NCBI RefSeq assembly: GCF_016125575.1
Contig: NZ_WGLM01000002.1
Coordinates: 620,001-684,000, forward strand
Source: Limimaricola sp.
GTDB lineage: Bacteria > Pseudomonadota > Alphaproteobacteria > Rhodobacterales > Rhodobacteraceae
Length of the DNA stretch: 64,000 nt
Direction: 5' to 3'
The translations under genes were made by a program, and so were the position numbers. The notes below the pieces were generated by a model, which saw only the letters and a program-made list of their open reading frames with translations, did no database searches and had not been told where the DNA came from. This document shows, piece by piece, positions 1 to 14,166 of the stretch; within the stretch, counting starts at the first letter, position 1, and each line of letters opens with the position of its first letter.

Positions 1-2489
<2,489 letters not shown>

Positions 2490-2493
<4 letters not shown>

Positions 2494-3920
2494 GAGCGGG
2501 CAGCAAGCCCCCGGTAAAGGGCGCCGTAGGCCCCGGCAGAAGGGCCCCAGCCCACCGGCTGGCGCATCGCGTTGCGCTGCATCATGTCCCATGCCGCGGG
2601 TTGGGCGAAAAGATCACATAGTTGGGTCAGCGCACCAGTTAGCGCATCCGCCGTGACCGGGTGAAACTGGATGCCGGTCGCGACACCCATCGCAAGCGCG
2701 GCGGGCGAGGCATTGATGACGGTGTCGGCCAGTCCGCCGGTCAGCGCGACAACCGGGATGGTGCCATAGCGCAGGCCGTAAAGCTGCGTCAGCCCGCAGG
2801 GTTCGAACCGCGAGGGGACGAGGATGGCATCGGCCCCGGCGATCATCCGGTGGCTGAGCGCCTCATCATAACCGATGCGCACCGCAACGCCCGCGTCGCG
2901 CGCGGCGGCACGGAACGCCTGTTCCAGCCCGCCATCGCCCGAGCCCAGCAGCGCCAGTTGCCCGTCGCGGGCCAGAAGCGTGGGCAACGCCTGAAGCAAC
3001 AGGTCGAGGCCCTTCTGCTCGGTCAGGCGCGAGACGACACAGCACAACGGGCCGGTTGCCTCGGGCAGGCCCAGTTCGGCCCGCAGCGCGGCGCGGTTCT
3101 TTGCCTTGCCGTGCGCGTCCTTGTAAGGCGTGATCGCCGGATCGGTTTCGGGGTTCCAGACATCTTCGTCGATGCCGTTGATGATGCCGGTCAGGTCTGC
3201 GCGCCGCTTTCGCATGACACCGTCAAGACCCATGCCGAAGGCATCGGTCATCAACTCGCCTGCGTAGGTGGGTGAGACGGTGGTCAGCCTGTCCGCACCC
3301 ATCAGCCCGGCCTTCAGCGCCGAGATACGCCCCCAGAACTCGAACCCGTCGGGGTTGAACCGGTTGGGGTTCAGTTTGAGCGTGCGCAGCTTGCCCGCGT
3401 CGGCCAGCCCGTGAAAAGCGATATTGTGGATCGTCAGCACGGTGCCGATCCGGCCTGTCCCGCCCATGGCGTGCAGGTATTCGGGCACGAAGCCCGCCTG
3501 CCAGTCGTGGCCGTGCAGCACCTGCGGTTGCCAGCCCCCCAGCCCCTCGACGGCGATCTGGGCCGCGACCCAGCTGAGGGCTGCAAAGCGTTCGGGGTTG
3601 TCTGGCCAGTCACGCCCGTCGGGGCCAAGGTAGATCGACCCGGGCCGGTCGTAGAGATGGGGCGCATCCAGCACGACCAGGTCCAGCCCCGCCGCGGTCG
3701 CCGCGATAATTCGCGCCGGACCTCCGAAGAGCCCCGCCTGGGTGGAGACGACGCGCGGATCTTCAAGCGCCTTCATCACCGCCGGGTAGCCCGGCAGCAA
3801 GGTGCGCATCTTCACGCCTTCGGCCTTGAGCGCGCCGGGCAGGGCGCCCGCCACGTCGGCAAGCCCGCCGGTCTTGACCAGCGGGGCACATTCCGACGTG
3901 ACGGACAGAACCTCGGTCAT
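2490..3920 (-). CDS. glgA: Glycogen synthase GlgA
   Basis: Transfers glucose from ADP-glucose to growing alpha-1,4-glucan (GT5 family). The 476-residue protein begins [25 protein letters not shown]; Lys16 in KTGGL is the ADP-glucose-binding lysine of the family. The C-terminal GT domain carries [17 protein letters not shown] and [22 protein letters not shown], the GT5 nucleotide-sugar site. The ATG at 3920 overlaps the glgC stop by ATGA and the stop overlaps glgX the same way. Length is typical for bacterial GlgA. Confidence 0.96.
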
Positions 3921-5197
3921 TTCGCGGCGTTGTACCTGTCGATCATGTCCTGGGTGATCAGGGTGGTGCCCTTCTCGGTCACCCGGAACCATTTGGCGTC
4001 CTCGGCGGGATCCTCGCCCACGACCAACCCCTCGGGGATCACCACGCCCTTGTCGATGACCGCTTTGCGCAGCCGGGCCGAGCGATTGACGACCACGTAG
4101 GGCAGGGCCACGACATGATCCAGAACGGCGTAAGAGTTGGTGTGTACCTGCGTGAACAGCAGCGAGTTGCGCACCTCCGTCCCCGAGATGATGCAACCGC
4201 CCGAGACCATCGACGAGATGGCCACGCCGCGGCGGTCCTTCTCGTCATGGATGAACTTGGCGGGCGGCACGCTTTCGGAATAGGTCCAGATCGGCCACTG
4301 CCGGTCCCAGAGGTTGAGATCGGGGGTGAAATTGGTGAGGTCGATGTTGGCTTCCCAGAAGGCGTCGATCGTGCCCACGTCCTTCCAGTAGGCAGGCGCG
4401 CCCGTCTCGCGCACGCAGCTGTCATCGAAGCGGTGCGCCATCGCCTTGCCGTTCTTGACGATGTCGGGGATCAGGTCATTGCCGAAATCATGGCTGGAAT
4501 TGGGATCTTCGCGGTCGGCGAGCAGCAGGTCGCGCAGGTATTTCCAGTTGAAGACATAGATGCCCATCGAGGCCAGCGCGACATCGGGATTGTCGGGCGT
4601 GGCGGGCGGATCTTTCGGCTTTTCGAGGAAAGAAGTGATGCGCCCTGTCGCGTCAGTGGCCATCACGCCAAAGGCCGTGGCCTCCATCCGCGGAACGGTC
4701 AGGCAGCCGATTGTCACGTCCGCGCCGGTTTCGACATGCTGGCGCAGCATCAACTCGTAATCCATCTTGTAGATGTGATCGCCGGCAAGAATGATGACGT
4801 AATCAATGTGGTAGCTGTCGACGATGTCGATGTTTTGGGTCACCGCATCGGCCGTGCCGCGATACCAGCTGCTTTCGTCCATCCGCTGGCTGGCCGGCAG
4901 GATGTCGAGGAATTCGTTGCGCTCGGCGCGGAAGAAGTTCCAGCCGCGCTGGCAGTGGCGGATCAGGCTGTGCGCCTTGTACTGGGTCGCCACGGCCATC
5001 TTGCGGATGCCCGAGTTCATCGCGTTGGACAGCGCGAAATCGATGATCCGCGTCTTGCCGCCAAAATAGACCGCCGGTTTGACGCGCCTGTCCGTCAGTT
5101 CCTTGAGGCGCGAGCCGCGCCCGCCAGCCAGCACGAAGGCCATCGATCGTTGTGTCAGGCGGCGGCTTTCTTGCGTGGTGGGGCTGTCATTGGCCAT
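3917..5197 (-). CDS. glgC: Glucose-1-phosphate adenylyltransferase GlgC
   Basis: Makes ADP-glucose from ATP and glucose-1-phosphate, the committed and usually allosterically controlled step of glycogen synthesis. The 426-residue protein has the pyrophosphorylase signature [20 protein letters not shown] at about residues 23-42, the substrate motif GTADAVTQN, and a C-terminal left-handed beta-helix region with hexapeptide-like repeats ([15 protein letters not shown]). The ATG at 5197 is preceded by GGAGGAGG. It follows glgB with a 17-base gap and precedes glgA with an ATGA overlap. Confidence 0.96.
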   Translation of the reverse strand: MANDSPTTQESRRLTQRSMAFVLAGGRGSRLKELTDRRVKPAVYFGGKTRIIDFALSNAMNSGIRKMAVATQYKAHSLIRHCQRGWNFFRAERNEFLDILPASQRMDESSWYRGTADAVTQNIDIVDSYHIDYVIILAGDHIYKMDYELMLRQHVETGADVTIGCLTVPRMEATAFGVMATDATGRITSFLEKPKDPPATPDNPDVALASMGIYVFNWKYLRDLLLADREDPNSSHDFGNDLIPDIVKNGKAMAHRFDDSCVRETGAPAYWKDVGTIDAFWEANIDLTNFTPDLNLWDRQWPIWTYSESVPPAKFIHDEKDRRGVAISSMVSGGCIISGTEVRNSLLFTQVHTNSYAVLDHVVALPYVVVNRSARLRKAVIDKGVVIPEGLVVGEDPAEDAKWFRVTEKGTTLITQDMIDRYNAAK

Positions 5198-5214
5198 GGG
5201 TGCGGTCCTCCTCC

Positions 5215-7410
<2,196 letters not shown>

Positions 7411-7452
7411 TCTCAGCACCATAATGGCTTTGCCAAAGGTCACAAGGAGGTT

Positions 7453-7464
7453 GTTAACGCTAAC
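7453..7464. promoter_or_regulatory. Candidate LacI-family operator upstream of glgB
   Basis: The 12-mer GTTAACGCTAAC is one base away from the symmetric GTTAGCGCTAAC half-site pair used by many LacI-family sugar regulators. It lies 43 bases upstream of the glgB ATG and 21 bases inside the 74-base frcK-glgB gap measured from its far side. It is a single degenerate palindrome, so the call is weak. Confidence 0.3.
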
Positions 7465-7484
7465 GGTTCCGGACGGCCAGCCGT

Positions 7485-8111
7485 TCAGGACAGCGTCAGG
7501 TGACAGGTAATCGCCTTGTCGATGATCCGCTGCGCGTTGGGGATGTCATTGCTTTCGGCCCGCCGCGTGGCCGCCGCCCGGCTGAGATTGAGCGACAGCC
7601 AGCGTTGGATCAGACGTGCGCGCAACTCCGGCATCGGCACATCGAGGCGCACCGTCATGTCCCACAAGGGCGCCAGCCCGTCCCATGGCGGCTCGTCAAA
7701 CATCAGGTAATTGCCCTCGACGATGACGATGGAGCAATCGGCAGGCACCACCAGCGCGCCCGCGATGGCCAGATCGCGCGGGCGGTCGAAGACCGGCATG
7801 ACCACCTCTTCGCCGGCGGCCAGTCGTTTGATCGCATGCAGGAAACCGGCCGCATCGAAGGTTTCTGGCGCGCCCTTGCGCGCGCGAAGGCCGCGGGCAT
7901 CCAGCACAGCGTTGTCGAGGTGGAAGCCGTCCATCGGCACGACCTGGTTGGGGCAGCGCTGCTCGCGCAGGCGCCGGCCCAGTTCGGCGGCCAGCGTCGA
8001 CTTGCCGCTGCCGGGCGCACCCGCGATTGCGACAAGCACGCGCGACTTCTGCTCTCTCAGATCGTGGACGTTCTGCGCCAACAGATTGATCTGCGAGGTA
8101 ATGTCGAGCAC
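7485..8111 (-). CDS. frcK: P-loop sugar/nucleoside kinase of the fructose ABC operon (FrcK-like)
   Basis: A 208-residue uridine-kinase/phosphoribulokinase-fold protein. It has a Walker A loop GAPGSGKST at residues 31-39, [30 protein letters not shown] (typical of the FrcK/YFH7/PanK-like subgroup) and [14 protein letters not shown]. In Sinorhizobium meliloti frcK is the last gene of frcBCAK and is annotated as a fructose transport system kinase; the substrate here is inferred from that context. It starts with GTG at 8111, 13 bases after the frcA stop, with a weak AAAGG signal. It is the promoter-distal gene of the operon. Confidence 0.82.
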   Translation of the reverse strand: MLDITSQINLLAQNVHDLREQKSRVLVAIAGAPGSGKSTLAAELGRRLREQRCPNQVVPMDGFHLDNAVLDARGLRARKGAPETFDAAGFLHAIKRLAAGEEVVMPVFDRPRDLAIAGALVVPADCSIVIVEGNYLMFDEPPWDGLAPLWDMTVRLDVPMPELRARLIQRWLSLNLSRAAATRRAESNDIPNAQRIIDKAITCHLTLS

Positions 8112-8124
8112 GGTTTGGGGCCTT

Positions 8125-8901
8125 TCAGACAGTCTCCAGCTCCGTTTCCGGAACCTTCGCCCCCGTCATATAGGCAACAGCGTCAGACATGGTATGATTC
8201 TTGGGGTCGATCAGGCAAAGACGCCGCCCCAGCCGGTGGACATGGATGCGGTCGGCCACTTCGAAGACATGCGGCATGTTGTGGCTGATCAGCACGATCG
8301 GGATGCCGCGGTCGCGCACCGACAGGATCAGCTCCAGCACCCGGCGGCTTTCCTTCACGCCGAGCGCCGCGGTGGGCTCGTCAAGGATGATGACCTTGCT
8401 GCCGAAGGCGGCCGCACGGGCCACCGCGACGCCCTGCCGCTGGCCGCCTGACAGCGTCTCGACCGCCTGGTTGATGTTCTGGATCGTCATCAGGCCAAGC
8501 TCGCTCAGCTTGTCGCGGGCGAATTTCTCCATGTGACCGCGGTCAAGCTGGCGGAACACCTTGCCCATAAGCCCCTGCTTGCGCACTTCGCGGCCCATGA
8601 ACATGTTGTCCGCGATCGACAGCGCCGGCGACATGGCCAGTGTCTGATAGACGGTTTCGATGCCGGCGCGGCGGGCGGCGATGGGAGAATCGAAGTGGTA
8701 GGGTTTGCCTTCTAACCACATCTCGCCGCCATCAACCTGCAACGCACCTGTCAGCGACTTGATCATCACCGATTTGCCCGCGCCATTGTCGCCGATCACG
8801 GCAAGGATCTCTCCCGGCATCAGGTCAAAATCGCATCGGTCGAGGGCGGTGACCTTGCCGAAACGTTTCACCAGTCCACGGGCCTTGAGAAGGGGTTCCA
8901 T
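8125..8901 (-). CDS. frcA: Fructose-type ABC transporter ATP-binding protein FrcA
   Basis: Energises sugar uptake through FrcC at the inner membrane. The 258-residue protein is a single ABC domain, unlike the double-domain RbsA/XylG type. It has Walker A GDNGAGKSV near residue 38 (Val replaces the usual Ser/Thr at the last position), Q-loop VYQTLAMSP, signature LSGGQRQGVAVARA and Walker B VIILDEPTAALG. The ATG at 8901 overlaps the frcC stop by one base (TAATG). The length and single domain fit FrcA of the fructose/ribose/mannose system. Confidence 0.9.
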   Translation of the reverse strand: MEPLLKARGLVKRFGKVTALDRCDFDLMPGEILAVIGDNGAGKSVMIKSLTGALQVDGGEMWLEGKPYHFDSPIAARRAGIETVYQTLAMSPALSIADNMFMGREVRKQGLMGKVFRQLDRGHMEKFARDKLSELGLMTIQNINQAVETLSGGQRQGVAVARAAAFGSKVIILDEPTAALGVKESRRVLELILSVRDRGIPIVLISHNMPHVFEVADRIHVHRLGRRLCLIDPKNHTMSDAVAYMTGAKVPETELETV

Positions 8902-9974
8902 TACGCTGATGCCTTTCTGATCCACTGGTCCACGGCGACCGCGCCGATGATCAGCGCACCGATCAGCAGGTAGGTCCATTGCGGATCGGTGCCGTACATG
9001 TTGAGGCCGAGAGAGAAGACGCCGACGATCAGCGCCCCGAACAGAGTGCCGAGGATCGAGCCGCGTCCGCCGAAAAGCGAGATGCCGCCAATCACCACGG
9101 CGGTGATCGAGTTGATGTTTTCGAGCTGGCCCGAGGTGGGAGAGACCGAGCCCAGCCGCCCGATCAGCACCCAGCCCGCGAAGGCGCAGATGAGGCCGGT
9201 CAACGTGTAGACAGAGACAAGCGTCCCGGTGACGTTGACGCCGGCCAGTTCTGCTGCGTCAGGATCATCTCCCACGGCATAGACGTGCCGGCCCCACGAG
9301 GTGTTTTTCAGCACCCATGCCAGCACGAGCACCAACACCACCATCGAGATCGCGCCCCATGTCAGCACCGCGCCGCCCACGCGCACGGTCTGGCCGAAAA
9401 GCTGCAGGATCGGGGCCTTTTCCTCGATATCCTGCGCGCGGATCGTCTCGTTGGCGGAATAGAGGAAGTTCGCGGCCAGCACGATCTGCCACATGCCCAG
9501 CGTCACGATGAAGGGCGGCAGTTTCAGCCGCGAGACCATGTTGCCGTTGAGAAAGCCGATGAAGGCGCCAAGGCAAAGGCCGCACAGCACCGAAATACCC
9601 GGCGGCAGGCCGTAGCGGAAGGTGAACTGGCCCATCACGACCGAGCAGATCACCATGATCGCACCCACCGAAAGCTCGATCCCGGCGGTCAGGATCACCA
9701 GCGTCTGGGCGGCGCCGACGATGCCGGTGATGGCAACCTGCTGCAGGATCAGCGTCAGGGCATAGGCGGAAAAGAACTTCTTGCCCAGTACCATCCCGAA
9801 GATCGCGATCGAGACGACGAGGACGATCATCGGTACCAGCGATGGCGTCTTGTGCAGGGCGCTCTGCATGCGCTGGACGAAGGTCTTGCTGGTCTCGGCG
9901 AACTCGGCGACGCCCTGAGGCGCGGCCCCAAGGTCGCGCTCGAAATCCTGCGGACCGCGCGTGTCTGATGGCAT
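8901..9974 (-). CDS. frcC: Fructose-type ABC transporter permease FrcC
   Basis: Inner-membrane permease of the CUT2/ribose-type family (BPD_transp_2), 357 residues. After a polar N-terminal segment of about 45 residues it has eight to ten hydrophobic segments (MIVLVVSIAIFGMVLG, TLVILTAGIELSVGAIMVI, FIVTLGMWQIVLAANF) and the conserved AVGDDPDAAELAGVNV loop. The ATG at 9974 is preceded by a GGGGGGAA stretch. It lies 131 bases after frcB, with a strong hairpin in the gap, and is coupled to frcA. Confidence 0.92.
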   Translation of the reverse strand: MPSDTRGPQDFERDLGAAPQGVAEFAETSKTFVQRMQSALHKTPSLVPMIVLVVSIAIFGMVLGKKFFSAYALTLILQQVAITGIVGAAQTLVILTAGIELSVGAIMVICSVVMGQFTFRYGLPPGISVLCGLCLGAFIGFLNGNMVSRLKLPPFIVTLGMWQIVLAANFLYSANETIRAQDIEEKAPILQLFGQTVRVGGAVLTWGAISMVVLVLVLAWVLKNTSWGRHVYAVGDDPDAAELAGVNVTGTLVSVYTLTGLICAFAGWVLIGRLGSVSPTSGQLENINSITAVVIGGISLFGGRGSILGTLFGALIVGVFSLGLNMYGTDPQWTYLLIGALIIGAVAVDQWIRKASA

Positions 9975-10040
9975 CTGGCTTCCCCCCGGGCGTTGTCGAC
10001 AATGTCGCGCCGCCGTCTTGGTCAGACAGGCGGCAGAGGC

Positions 10041-10068
10041 GCCGGGCGCGCGGGGATGCGCGCCCGGC
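10041..10068 (-). promoter_or_regulatory. Intercistronic hairpin between frcB and frcC
   Basis: A perfect 11-bp inverted repeat (arm GCCGGGCGCGC) with a six-base loop lies 37 bases after the frcB stop and is not followed by a T-run on the minus strand. In binding-protein operons such stems usually protect or partly terminate the message, so that the binding protein is made in excess over the permease. Confidence 0.65.
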
Positions 10069-10105
10069 ACTATTGGTGCAGTCTGGGCCCTTGCCGGGCC
10101 TCAGA

Positions 10106-11119
10106 TCAACCCCAGCAGAGTTCGAGACCCTTGGTCGTGTCGATCGAGGGGACACCGTCGACCGGGTGATCGGTCACCAGTTGCGCGCCTGTGTCGAAGA
10201 AGTTCTTGCCGTCGGTCGGCGCGGGTTTGGTGCCGTCCTTGGCGAACTGGGCGATCGCAGCGATGCCCTTGGAGGCCATCAGCAGCGGGTATTGCTGCGA
10301 GGTGGCGCCGATCACGCCGGCGGCCACGTTCTTGACGCCCGAGCAGCTGCCGTCGACCGACACGATCGTGACATTGTCCTGCATCCCCATTGCCTTGAGC
10401 GCCTGGTAGGCGCCGGCGGCGGCGGGTTCGTTGATGGTGTAGACCATGTTGATCCCGCTATCCTTGGCCAGCAGGTTTTCCATCGCCTTGCGGCCGCCTT
10501 CCTCGTTGCCGGCGGTCACGTCATGGCCGACGATGCGGGGATCGGTCTCGTCGCCCCATTTGTTGGGGTCGCCCAGATCGATGCCGAAGCCCTGCAGGAA
10601 GCCTTGGTCGCGCAGCACGCCCACGGTGGGCTGCGAGATGGCGATGTCGAGCATGGCAATCTTGGCGGTGGCCGCGGCATCGCCCATCGTCGCCTTGGCC
10701 CATTCGCCGATCAGCATGCCGGCCTGGAAGTTGTCGGTGGCGAAGGTCATGTCGGCGGCGTCGATCGGGTCGAGCGGGGTGTCGAGCGCGATCACGAGAA
10801 GGCCCGCGTCACGCGCCTTTTGCACCGTCGGCACGATCGCCTTGGTGTCGGAGGCGGTGATCAGGATACCCGAGGCGCCGTCGGCGATGCAGGATTCGAT
10901 CGCGGCAACCTGAGTTTCATTGTCACCGTCAACCTTGCCCGCGTAGGACTTGAGCGTGATGCCCAGTTTTGCGGCCTCGGCCTGCGCACCTTCCTTCATC
11001 TTGACGAAGAAGGGGTTGGAATCGGTCTTGGTAATCAGGCAGGCGGTGACGCCATCGGCGCTGGCCGCTCCGGCAAGCGCGATCAGGGCCAGGGCCGACC
11101 CGGCGAAAAGTTTCTTCAT
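10106..11119 (-). CDS. frcB: Fructose-type ABC transporter periplasmic binding protein FrcB
   Basis: Periplasmic sugar-binding protein of the PBP1 ribose/fructose type, 337 residues. It has a Sec signal peptide ([21 protein letters not shown]), then [27 protein letters not shown], the family start. [19 protein letters not shown] and [19 protein letters not shown] are typical of FrcB. The start at 11119 has GGGAGGAAACC directly upstream. It is the first gene of frcBCAK and faces the ROK regulator; a palindrome in the shared 164-base gap is the likely operator. Substrate (fructose, possibly ribose or mannose) is inferred from homology. Confidence 0.92.
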   Translation of the reverse strand: MKKLFAGSALALIALAGAASADGVTACLITKTDSNPFFVKMKEGAQAEAAKLGITLKSYAGKVDGDNETQVAAIESCIADGASGILITASDTKAIVPTVQKARDAGLLVIALDTPLDPIDAADMTFATDNFQAGMLIGEWAKATMGDAAATAKIAMLDIAISQPTVGVLRDQGFLQGFGIDLGDPNKWGDETDPRIVGHDVTAGNEEGGRKAMENLLAKDSGINMVYTINEPAAAGAYQALKAMGMQDNVTIVSVDGSCSGVKNVAAGVIGATSQQYPLLMASKGIAAIAQFAKDGTKPAPTDGKNFFDTGAQLVTDHPVDGVPSIDTTKGLELCWG

Positions 11120-11223
11120 GGTTTCCTCCCAAAGTGGACAGCAGCCAAGCGGCCGCCGCAGGCCCCGCACCATTGTGGACCGGGACGAAGGTAGGGAACA
11201 TCTGCGGAAGTGATTCGTCAATT

Positions 11224-11244
11224 AATAAATCTAGTTGATTTATT
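11224..11244. promoter_or_regulatory. Operator between frcB and the ROK regulator gene
   Basis: A perfect 8-bp inverted repeat, AATAAATC and GATTTATT around TAGTT, sits in a conspicuously AT-rich island between the divergent genes. The TTATTT/AAATAA character is like NagC/Mlc boxes, the operators of the ROK family. It is 40 bases before the regulator ATG and 104 bases before frcB, so the divergently encoded regulator is the obvious ligand. Confidence 0.65.
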
Positions 11245-11283
11245 TAATCAGCTGGGCAGACTGGGATCGGGGAAGGAGACCTC

Positions 11284-12480
11284 ATGGAGCGTGCGGACGT
11301 GCGCAAGCTGCGCGCCGGCGTCAACCAGCGCGGCGTGCGTGAACACAACGAGCGGCTGATCCTGTCGATGATTCAGCGCAACGGTGCGATGCCCGGCAGC
11401 GACCTGGCCCGCATCACGGGCCTGTCGCCACAGACCCTTTCGGTCATCCTTCGGGGGCTGGAGACCGAAGGAATCATCGCGCGCGGCGATCCGCAGCGGG
11501 GCAGGGTTGGCAAGCCCTCGGTTCCGATGGATCTTGCGCCGGATGGGGCTTTCTCGGTCGGGCTGAAGATCGGGCGACGCTCGTCCGACCTTGTCCTGAC
11601 GGACTTGCGCGGCGCGGTCCGGATGCAGTTGCGCACGACCTACCATTACCCGATGCCCGACGAGGTGCTGTCATTCCTTGCCGCAGGGCTGGAGACGTTT
11701 CGCGCGGCTTTGCCCGCGGACAAGGCACGGCGCATCGCGGGCATCGGTCTTGCCAAGCCCAACGAGATCTGGAGCTGGCACGAGACGATCGGCGCGCCCG
11801 CTTCCAGCCTTGCGGCCTGGCGCGAGATCGATTTCGAGGCCGAGGTCGCCCGCGTGACAAACCTGCCGGTCTACCTTCAGAACGACGCGACGGCGGCCTG
11901 CCGGGCCGAGCATATCTATGGCCGGGGGCGCGAATTCAGCGATTACGCCTATTTCTTCGTCGGGCTCTTCATCGGCGGAGGGATCGTGCTGAACCACGCA
12001 GTCTTCGAAGGGCCTAGCGGCAATGCCGGTGCCTTTGGCCCGCTGCCCTCGGGGGGCGGACAGGGTGCGCGGCGGCTGATCGACGATGCCTCGCTCTACC
12101 TGCTGGAAAAGCAGCTTGAAGAGGCGGGGATGGACCCGGTTCAGATCTGGGCGGAACCGCTGGACTGGTCGGGGTTCCCGGCCATCCTCGAGACGTGGAT
12201 CGATCATGTCGCATGGCACCTCGCGCGCGCCGCGCTGACCGTCTGCGCCGTTATCGACTTCGAAGCGGTGCTGATCGATGGCGCGTTTCCGCTGGGCGTC
12301 CGCGAACGCATCGTCGCCGGCGCGCGCGCGGCGATGGCGACGATGGACACGCGCGGCGTGATCGTACCCCGCATCGAAGAGGGGCGGATCGGCGGCAATG
12401 CGCGGGCGCTGGGCGCGGCGTCTGCCCCGATCTTCGCGCAATATTTCCTCGACACGCTTGGCGGCTCTGCACCGGAATAA
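11284..12480 (+). CDS. frcR: ROK-family transcriptional regulator of the frc operon
   Basis: A 398-residue regulator with an N-terminal winged helix-turn-helix (about residues 20-70: NERLILSMIQRNGAMPGSDLARITGLSPQ...) and a C-terminal ROK/actin-like domain (NDATAACRAEHIYGRG, IGGGIVLNHAVFEGPSGNAGAFGPLP). The usual ROK zinc CXCGXXGC motif is not seen. It is transcribed away from frcBCAK, with AGGAGACC before the ATG at 11284. Likely a repressor released by the sugar or its phosphate. The gene symbol follows the rhizobial frcR position and is inferential. Confidence 0.85.
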   Translation: MERADVRKLRAGVNQRGVREHNERLILSMIQRNGAMPGSDLARITGLSPQTLSVILRGLETEGIIARGDPQRGRVGKPSVPMDLAPDGAFSVGLKIGRRSSDLVLTDLRGAVRMQLRTTYHYPMPDEVLSFLAAGLETFRAALPADKARRIAGIGLAKPNEIWSWHETIGAPASSLAAWREIDFEAEVARVTNLPVYLQNDATAACRAEHIYGRGREFSDYAYFFVGLFIGGGIVLNHAVFEGPSGNAGAFGPLPSGGGQGARRLIDDASLYLLEKQLEEAGMDPVQIWAEPLDWSGFPAILETWIDHVAWHLARAALTVCAVIDFEAVLIDGAFPLGVRERIVAGARAAMATMDTRGVIVPRIEEGRIGGNARALGAASAPIFAQYFLDTLGGSAPE

Positions 12481-12576
12481 GACAATGAACGAACCGTTCG
12501 CGGAGACTGGATTTGACAGGGCAGGGCGTAGTCACGACCATCGCGCCGGTCGACAAACACAGCCAGGGGCGATCTC

Positions 12577-12831
12577 ATGAGCCTGAACACCTTCCGTTAC
12601 CAGATCGTCTACGCGGTATTGGACAAGTCCAACGCCGTCATCCACCAGGCAGTCGAAGTGCTGCCCGACGGCACCACGCCGCCGGATTTCCGCGTCGGCG
12701 ATCCATGGCGCGTCGAGCGTCAATCGGGCGGTTTCATCGAGGGCAAAGTCAGCTCGTCGACGCGCAAGCTGATTTTCACCGACGCCCGGAACTGGCTGGT
12801 ACAGTATGATTTCCAGATCACCGAAGTCTGA
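12577..12831 (+). CDS. Conserved-looking small protein of unknown function (84 aa)
   Basis: An 84-residue soluble protein with no signal peptide or membrane segment that I do not recognise. It is rich in beta-type residues (YQIVYAVLDKSNAVIHQAVEVLPDG, KLIFTDARNWLVQYDFQITEV). The ATG at 12577 has AGGGG eight bases upstream. It lies 96 bases after the ROK regulator, and its last 26 bases overlap the next gene in another frame, so the two are probably co-transcribed. Confidence 0.6.
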   Translation: MSLNTFRYQIVYAVLDKSNAVIHQAVEVLPDGTTPPDFRVGDPWRVERQSGGFIEGKVSSSTRKLIFTDARNWLVQYDFQITEV

Positions 12832-13336
12832 GGCCGCTCGCAACCTCGACCCTGCACTTGTCGGGGAATGGACGACTGGCGGCCGGACCTATGCTTTCGC
12901 CGCGGACGGCTGGTACCAGGTTTACGACGATGCCTTGGCGACCGTGTCTGCCGATGGTCAGAGCCTCGACATTGCCGGTACGGTCTATGACCGCGTTCTT
13001 GGTGCGGGCGGTCAGATTGTCGGGGAGTGGTCTCTTACGACGTTGGATGGCGGCGTTACATGGGTAGAAGACTGGTTGCTGCGGGCCGATGGCACTTATG
13101 CCGTCCAGTGGACGGCCGACGGCGCCTTCGATTCAGTCTATCTTGGAAGCTACTCTTATCGGGGCGGGATTCTGGCCACGCGAGAGCGACGTGCGCTGGT
13201 CAGCACCGGACCGGGCGATGCAATCCTGTTCGACGTGCCTTATGGCCCGGACAGCACCGGAACCTACAGCATTTTACCGGGCGGTGAATTGTTGGTCATC
13301 ATCGACGGTGTGACGACAACCTATACTCCTGCCTGA
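12806..13336 (+). CDS. Unknown protein with two VGEW beta repeats (176 aa)
   Basis: A 176-residue protein I do not recognise. It contains two similar beta-rich units, each opening with VGEW (near residues 19 and 71) and continuing with an aromatic GTY/GWY strand, like a small lipocalin or META/DUF-type beta barrel. There is no signal peptide. The ATG at 12806 lies inside the previous gene with no clear ribosome-binding site; a later alternative start is possible. The last 16 bases overlap the aldolase gene on the other strand. Confidence 0.55.
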   Translation: MISRSPKSEAARNLDPALVGEWTTGGRTYAFAADGWYQVYDDALATVSADGQSLDIAGTVYDRVLGAGGQIVGEWSLTTLDGGVTWVEDWLLRADGTYAVQWTADGAFDSVYLGSYSYRGGILATRERRALVSTGPGDAILFDVPYGPDSTGTYSILPGGELLVIIDGVTTTYTPA

Positions 13337-14166
13337 GATCCGGCCATCAATCCGGAAATAACGCGCTCCGCGGCAGCCTGCACCGGAGCTTCGGTGGCCC
13401 GCAGGATGGCCAGCCGGTCAAAGACATCGGCATCGGCGGCGAGGGTCGCGCGCAGGGCCGTGCCGAAGGCCATGCGCAGCTCTGTCCCGATATTGAACTT
13501 CGCCACCGTGGTCTCGCGCGCCAGAAGCTGCCGGTCGGCATCGCTGACGCCCGAGCCGCCGTGGATCACCAGCGGCACCTGCGTGCAGGCCATGATCGCG
13601 GCGATGCGCGCATGGTCGATCACCGCGGCGCGGGTCTGCTGCAAATGCACGTTGCCCACGCTGACGGCCATCGCGTCCACGCCCGTCTCGCGCGCGAAAC
13701 GGGCGGCCTCGTCGGGGTCGGTGCCAACGCCCGGCGCGCCCTCGGCATAGCCCACGAAGCCGATCTCGCCCTCGCAGCCAGCGCCCGCGGCATGGGACAT
13801 TTCGGCGACCTGCGCGGTCAGCGCGATATTCTCGTCCAGCGGCAGCGCCGAGCCGTCGAACATGATGCCGCTAAACCCGCAATCAAGCGCGATGCGGCAC
13901 TCCTCCAGCGTCTTGCCGTGGTCGAGGTGCGCCACGACCGGAACCGACGCGCCCTCGGCCAGCGTGCGGAACATCGCGCCCAGCACCGGCAGCGGGGTAT
14001 GCGCGCGGCAGCCCGGCCCGGCCTGCAGGATGACCGGCGCGCCCAGCGCCTCGGCCGCGCGGACATAGGCGCGGGCATCTTCCCAGCCCAGCACCACCAG
14101 CCCGCCCACCGCGTAACCGCCCACATTGGCGGCGCGCAGCACGGTATCGAGGGCGGCCAGCGTCAT
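13321..14166 (-). CDS. Class II aldolase, IolJ/GatY/KbaY-like
   Basis: A 281-residue zinc-dependent class II (fructose-bisphosphate-type) aldolase. Visible sites are VVAHLDHGKTLEECRIALDCGFSGIMFDGS (zinc His and substrate region), the second metal region VHLQQTRAAV/IDH and IHGGSGVSDADRQLL, with KFNIGTELR following. Beside iolB and iolC it should cleave 2-deoxy-5-keto-gluconate 6-phosphate to DHAP and malonic semialdehyde, the IolJ role. Tagatose- or fructose-bisphosphate cleavage cannot be excluded from sequence. The ATG at 14166 overlaps the iolB stop (ATGA). Confidence 0.83.
   Translation of the reverse strand: MTLAALDTVLRAANVGGYAVGGLVVLGWEDARAYVRAAEALGAPVILQAGPGCRAHTPLPVLGAMFRTLAEGASVPVVAHLDHGKTLEECRIALDCGFSGIMFDGSALPLDENIALTAQVAEMSHAAGAGCEGEIGFVGYAEGAPGVGTDPDEAARFARETGVDAMAVSVGNVHLQQTRAAVIDHARIAAIMACTQVPLVIHGGSGVSDADRQLLARETTVAKFNIGTELRMAFGTALRATLAADADVFDRLAILRATEAPVQAAAERVISGLMAGSQAGV

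Noticed and set aside
9842-11194. A 450-codon open frame on the plus strand opposite frcB/frcC
   Set aside because: Antisense artefact of GC-rich codon usage; frcB has a signal peptide and family motifs on the minus strand.
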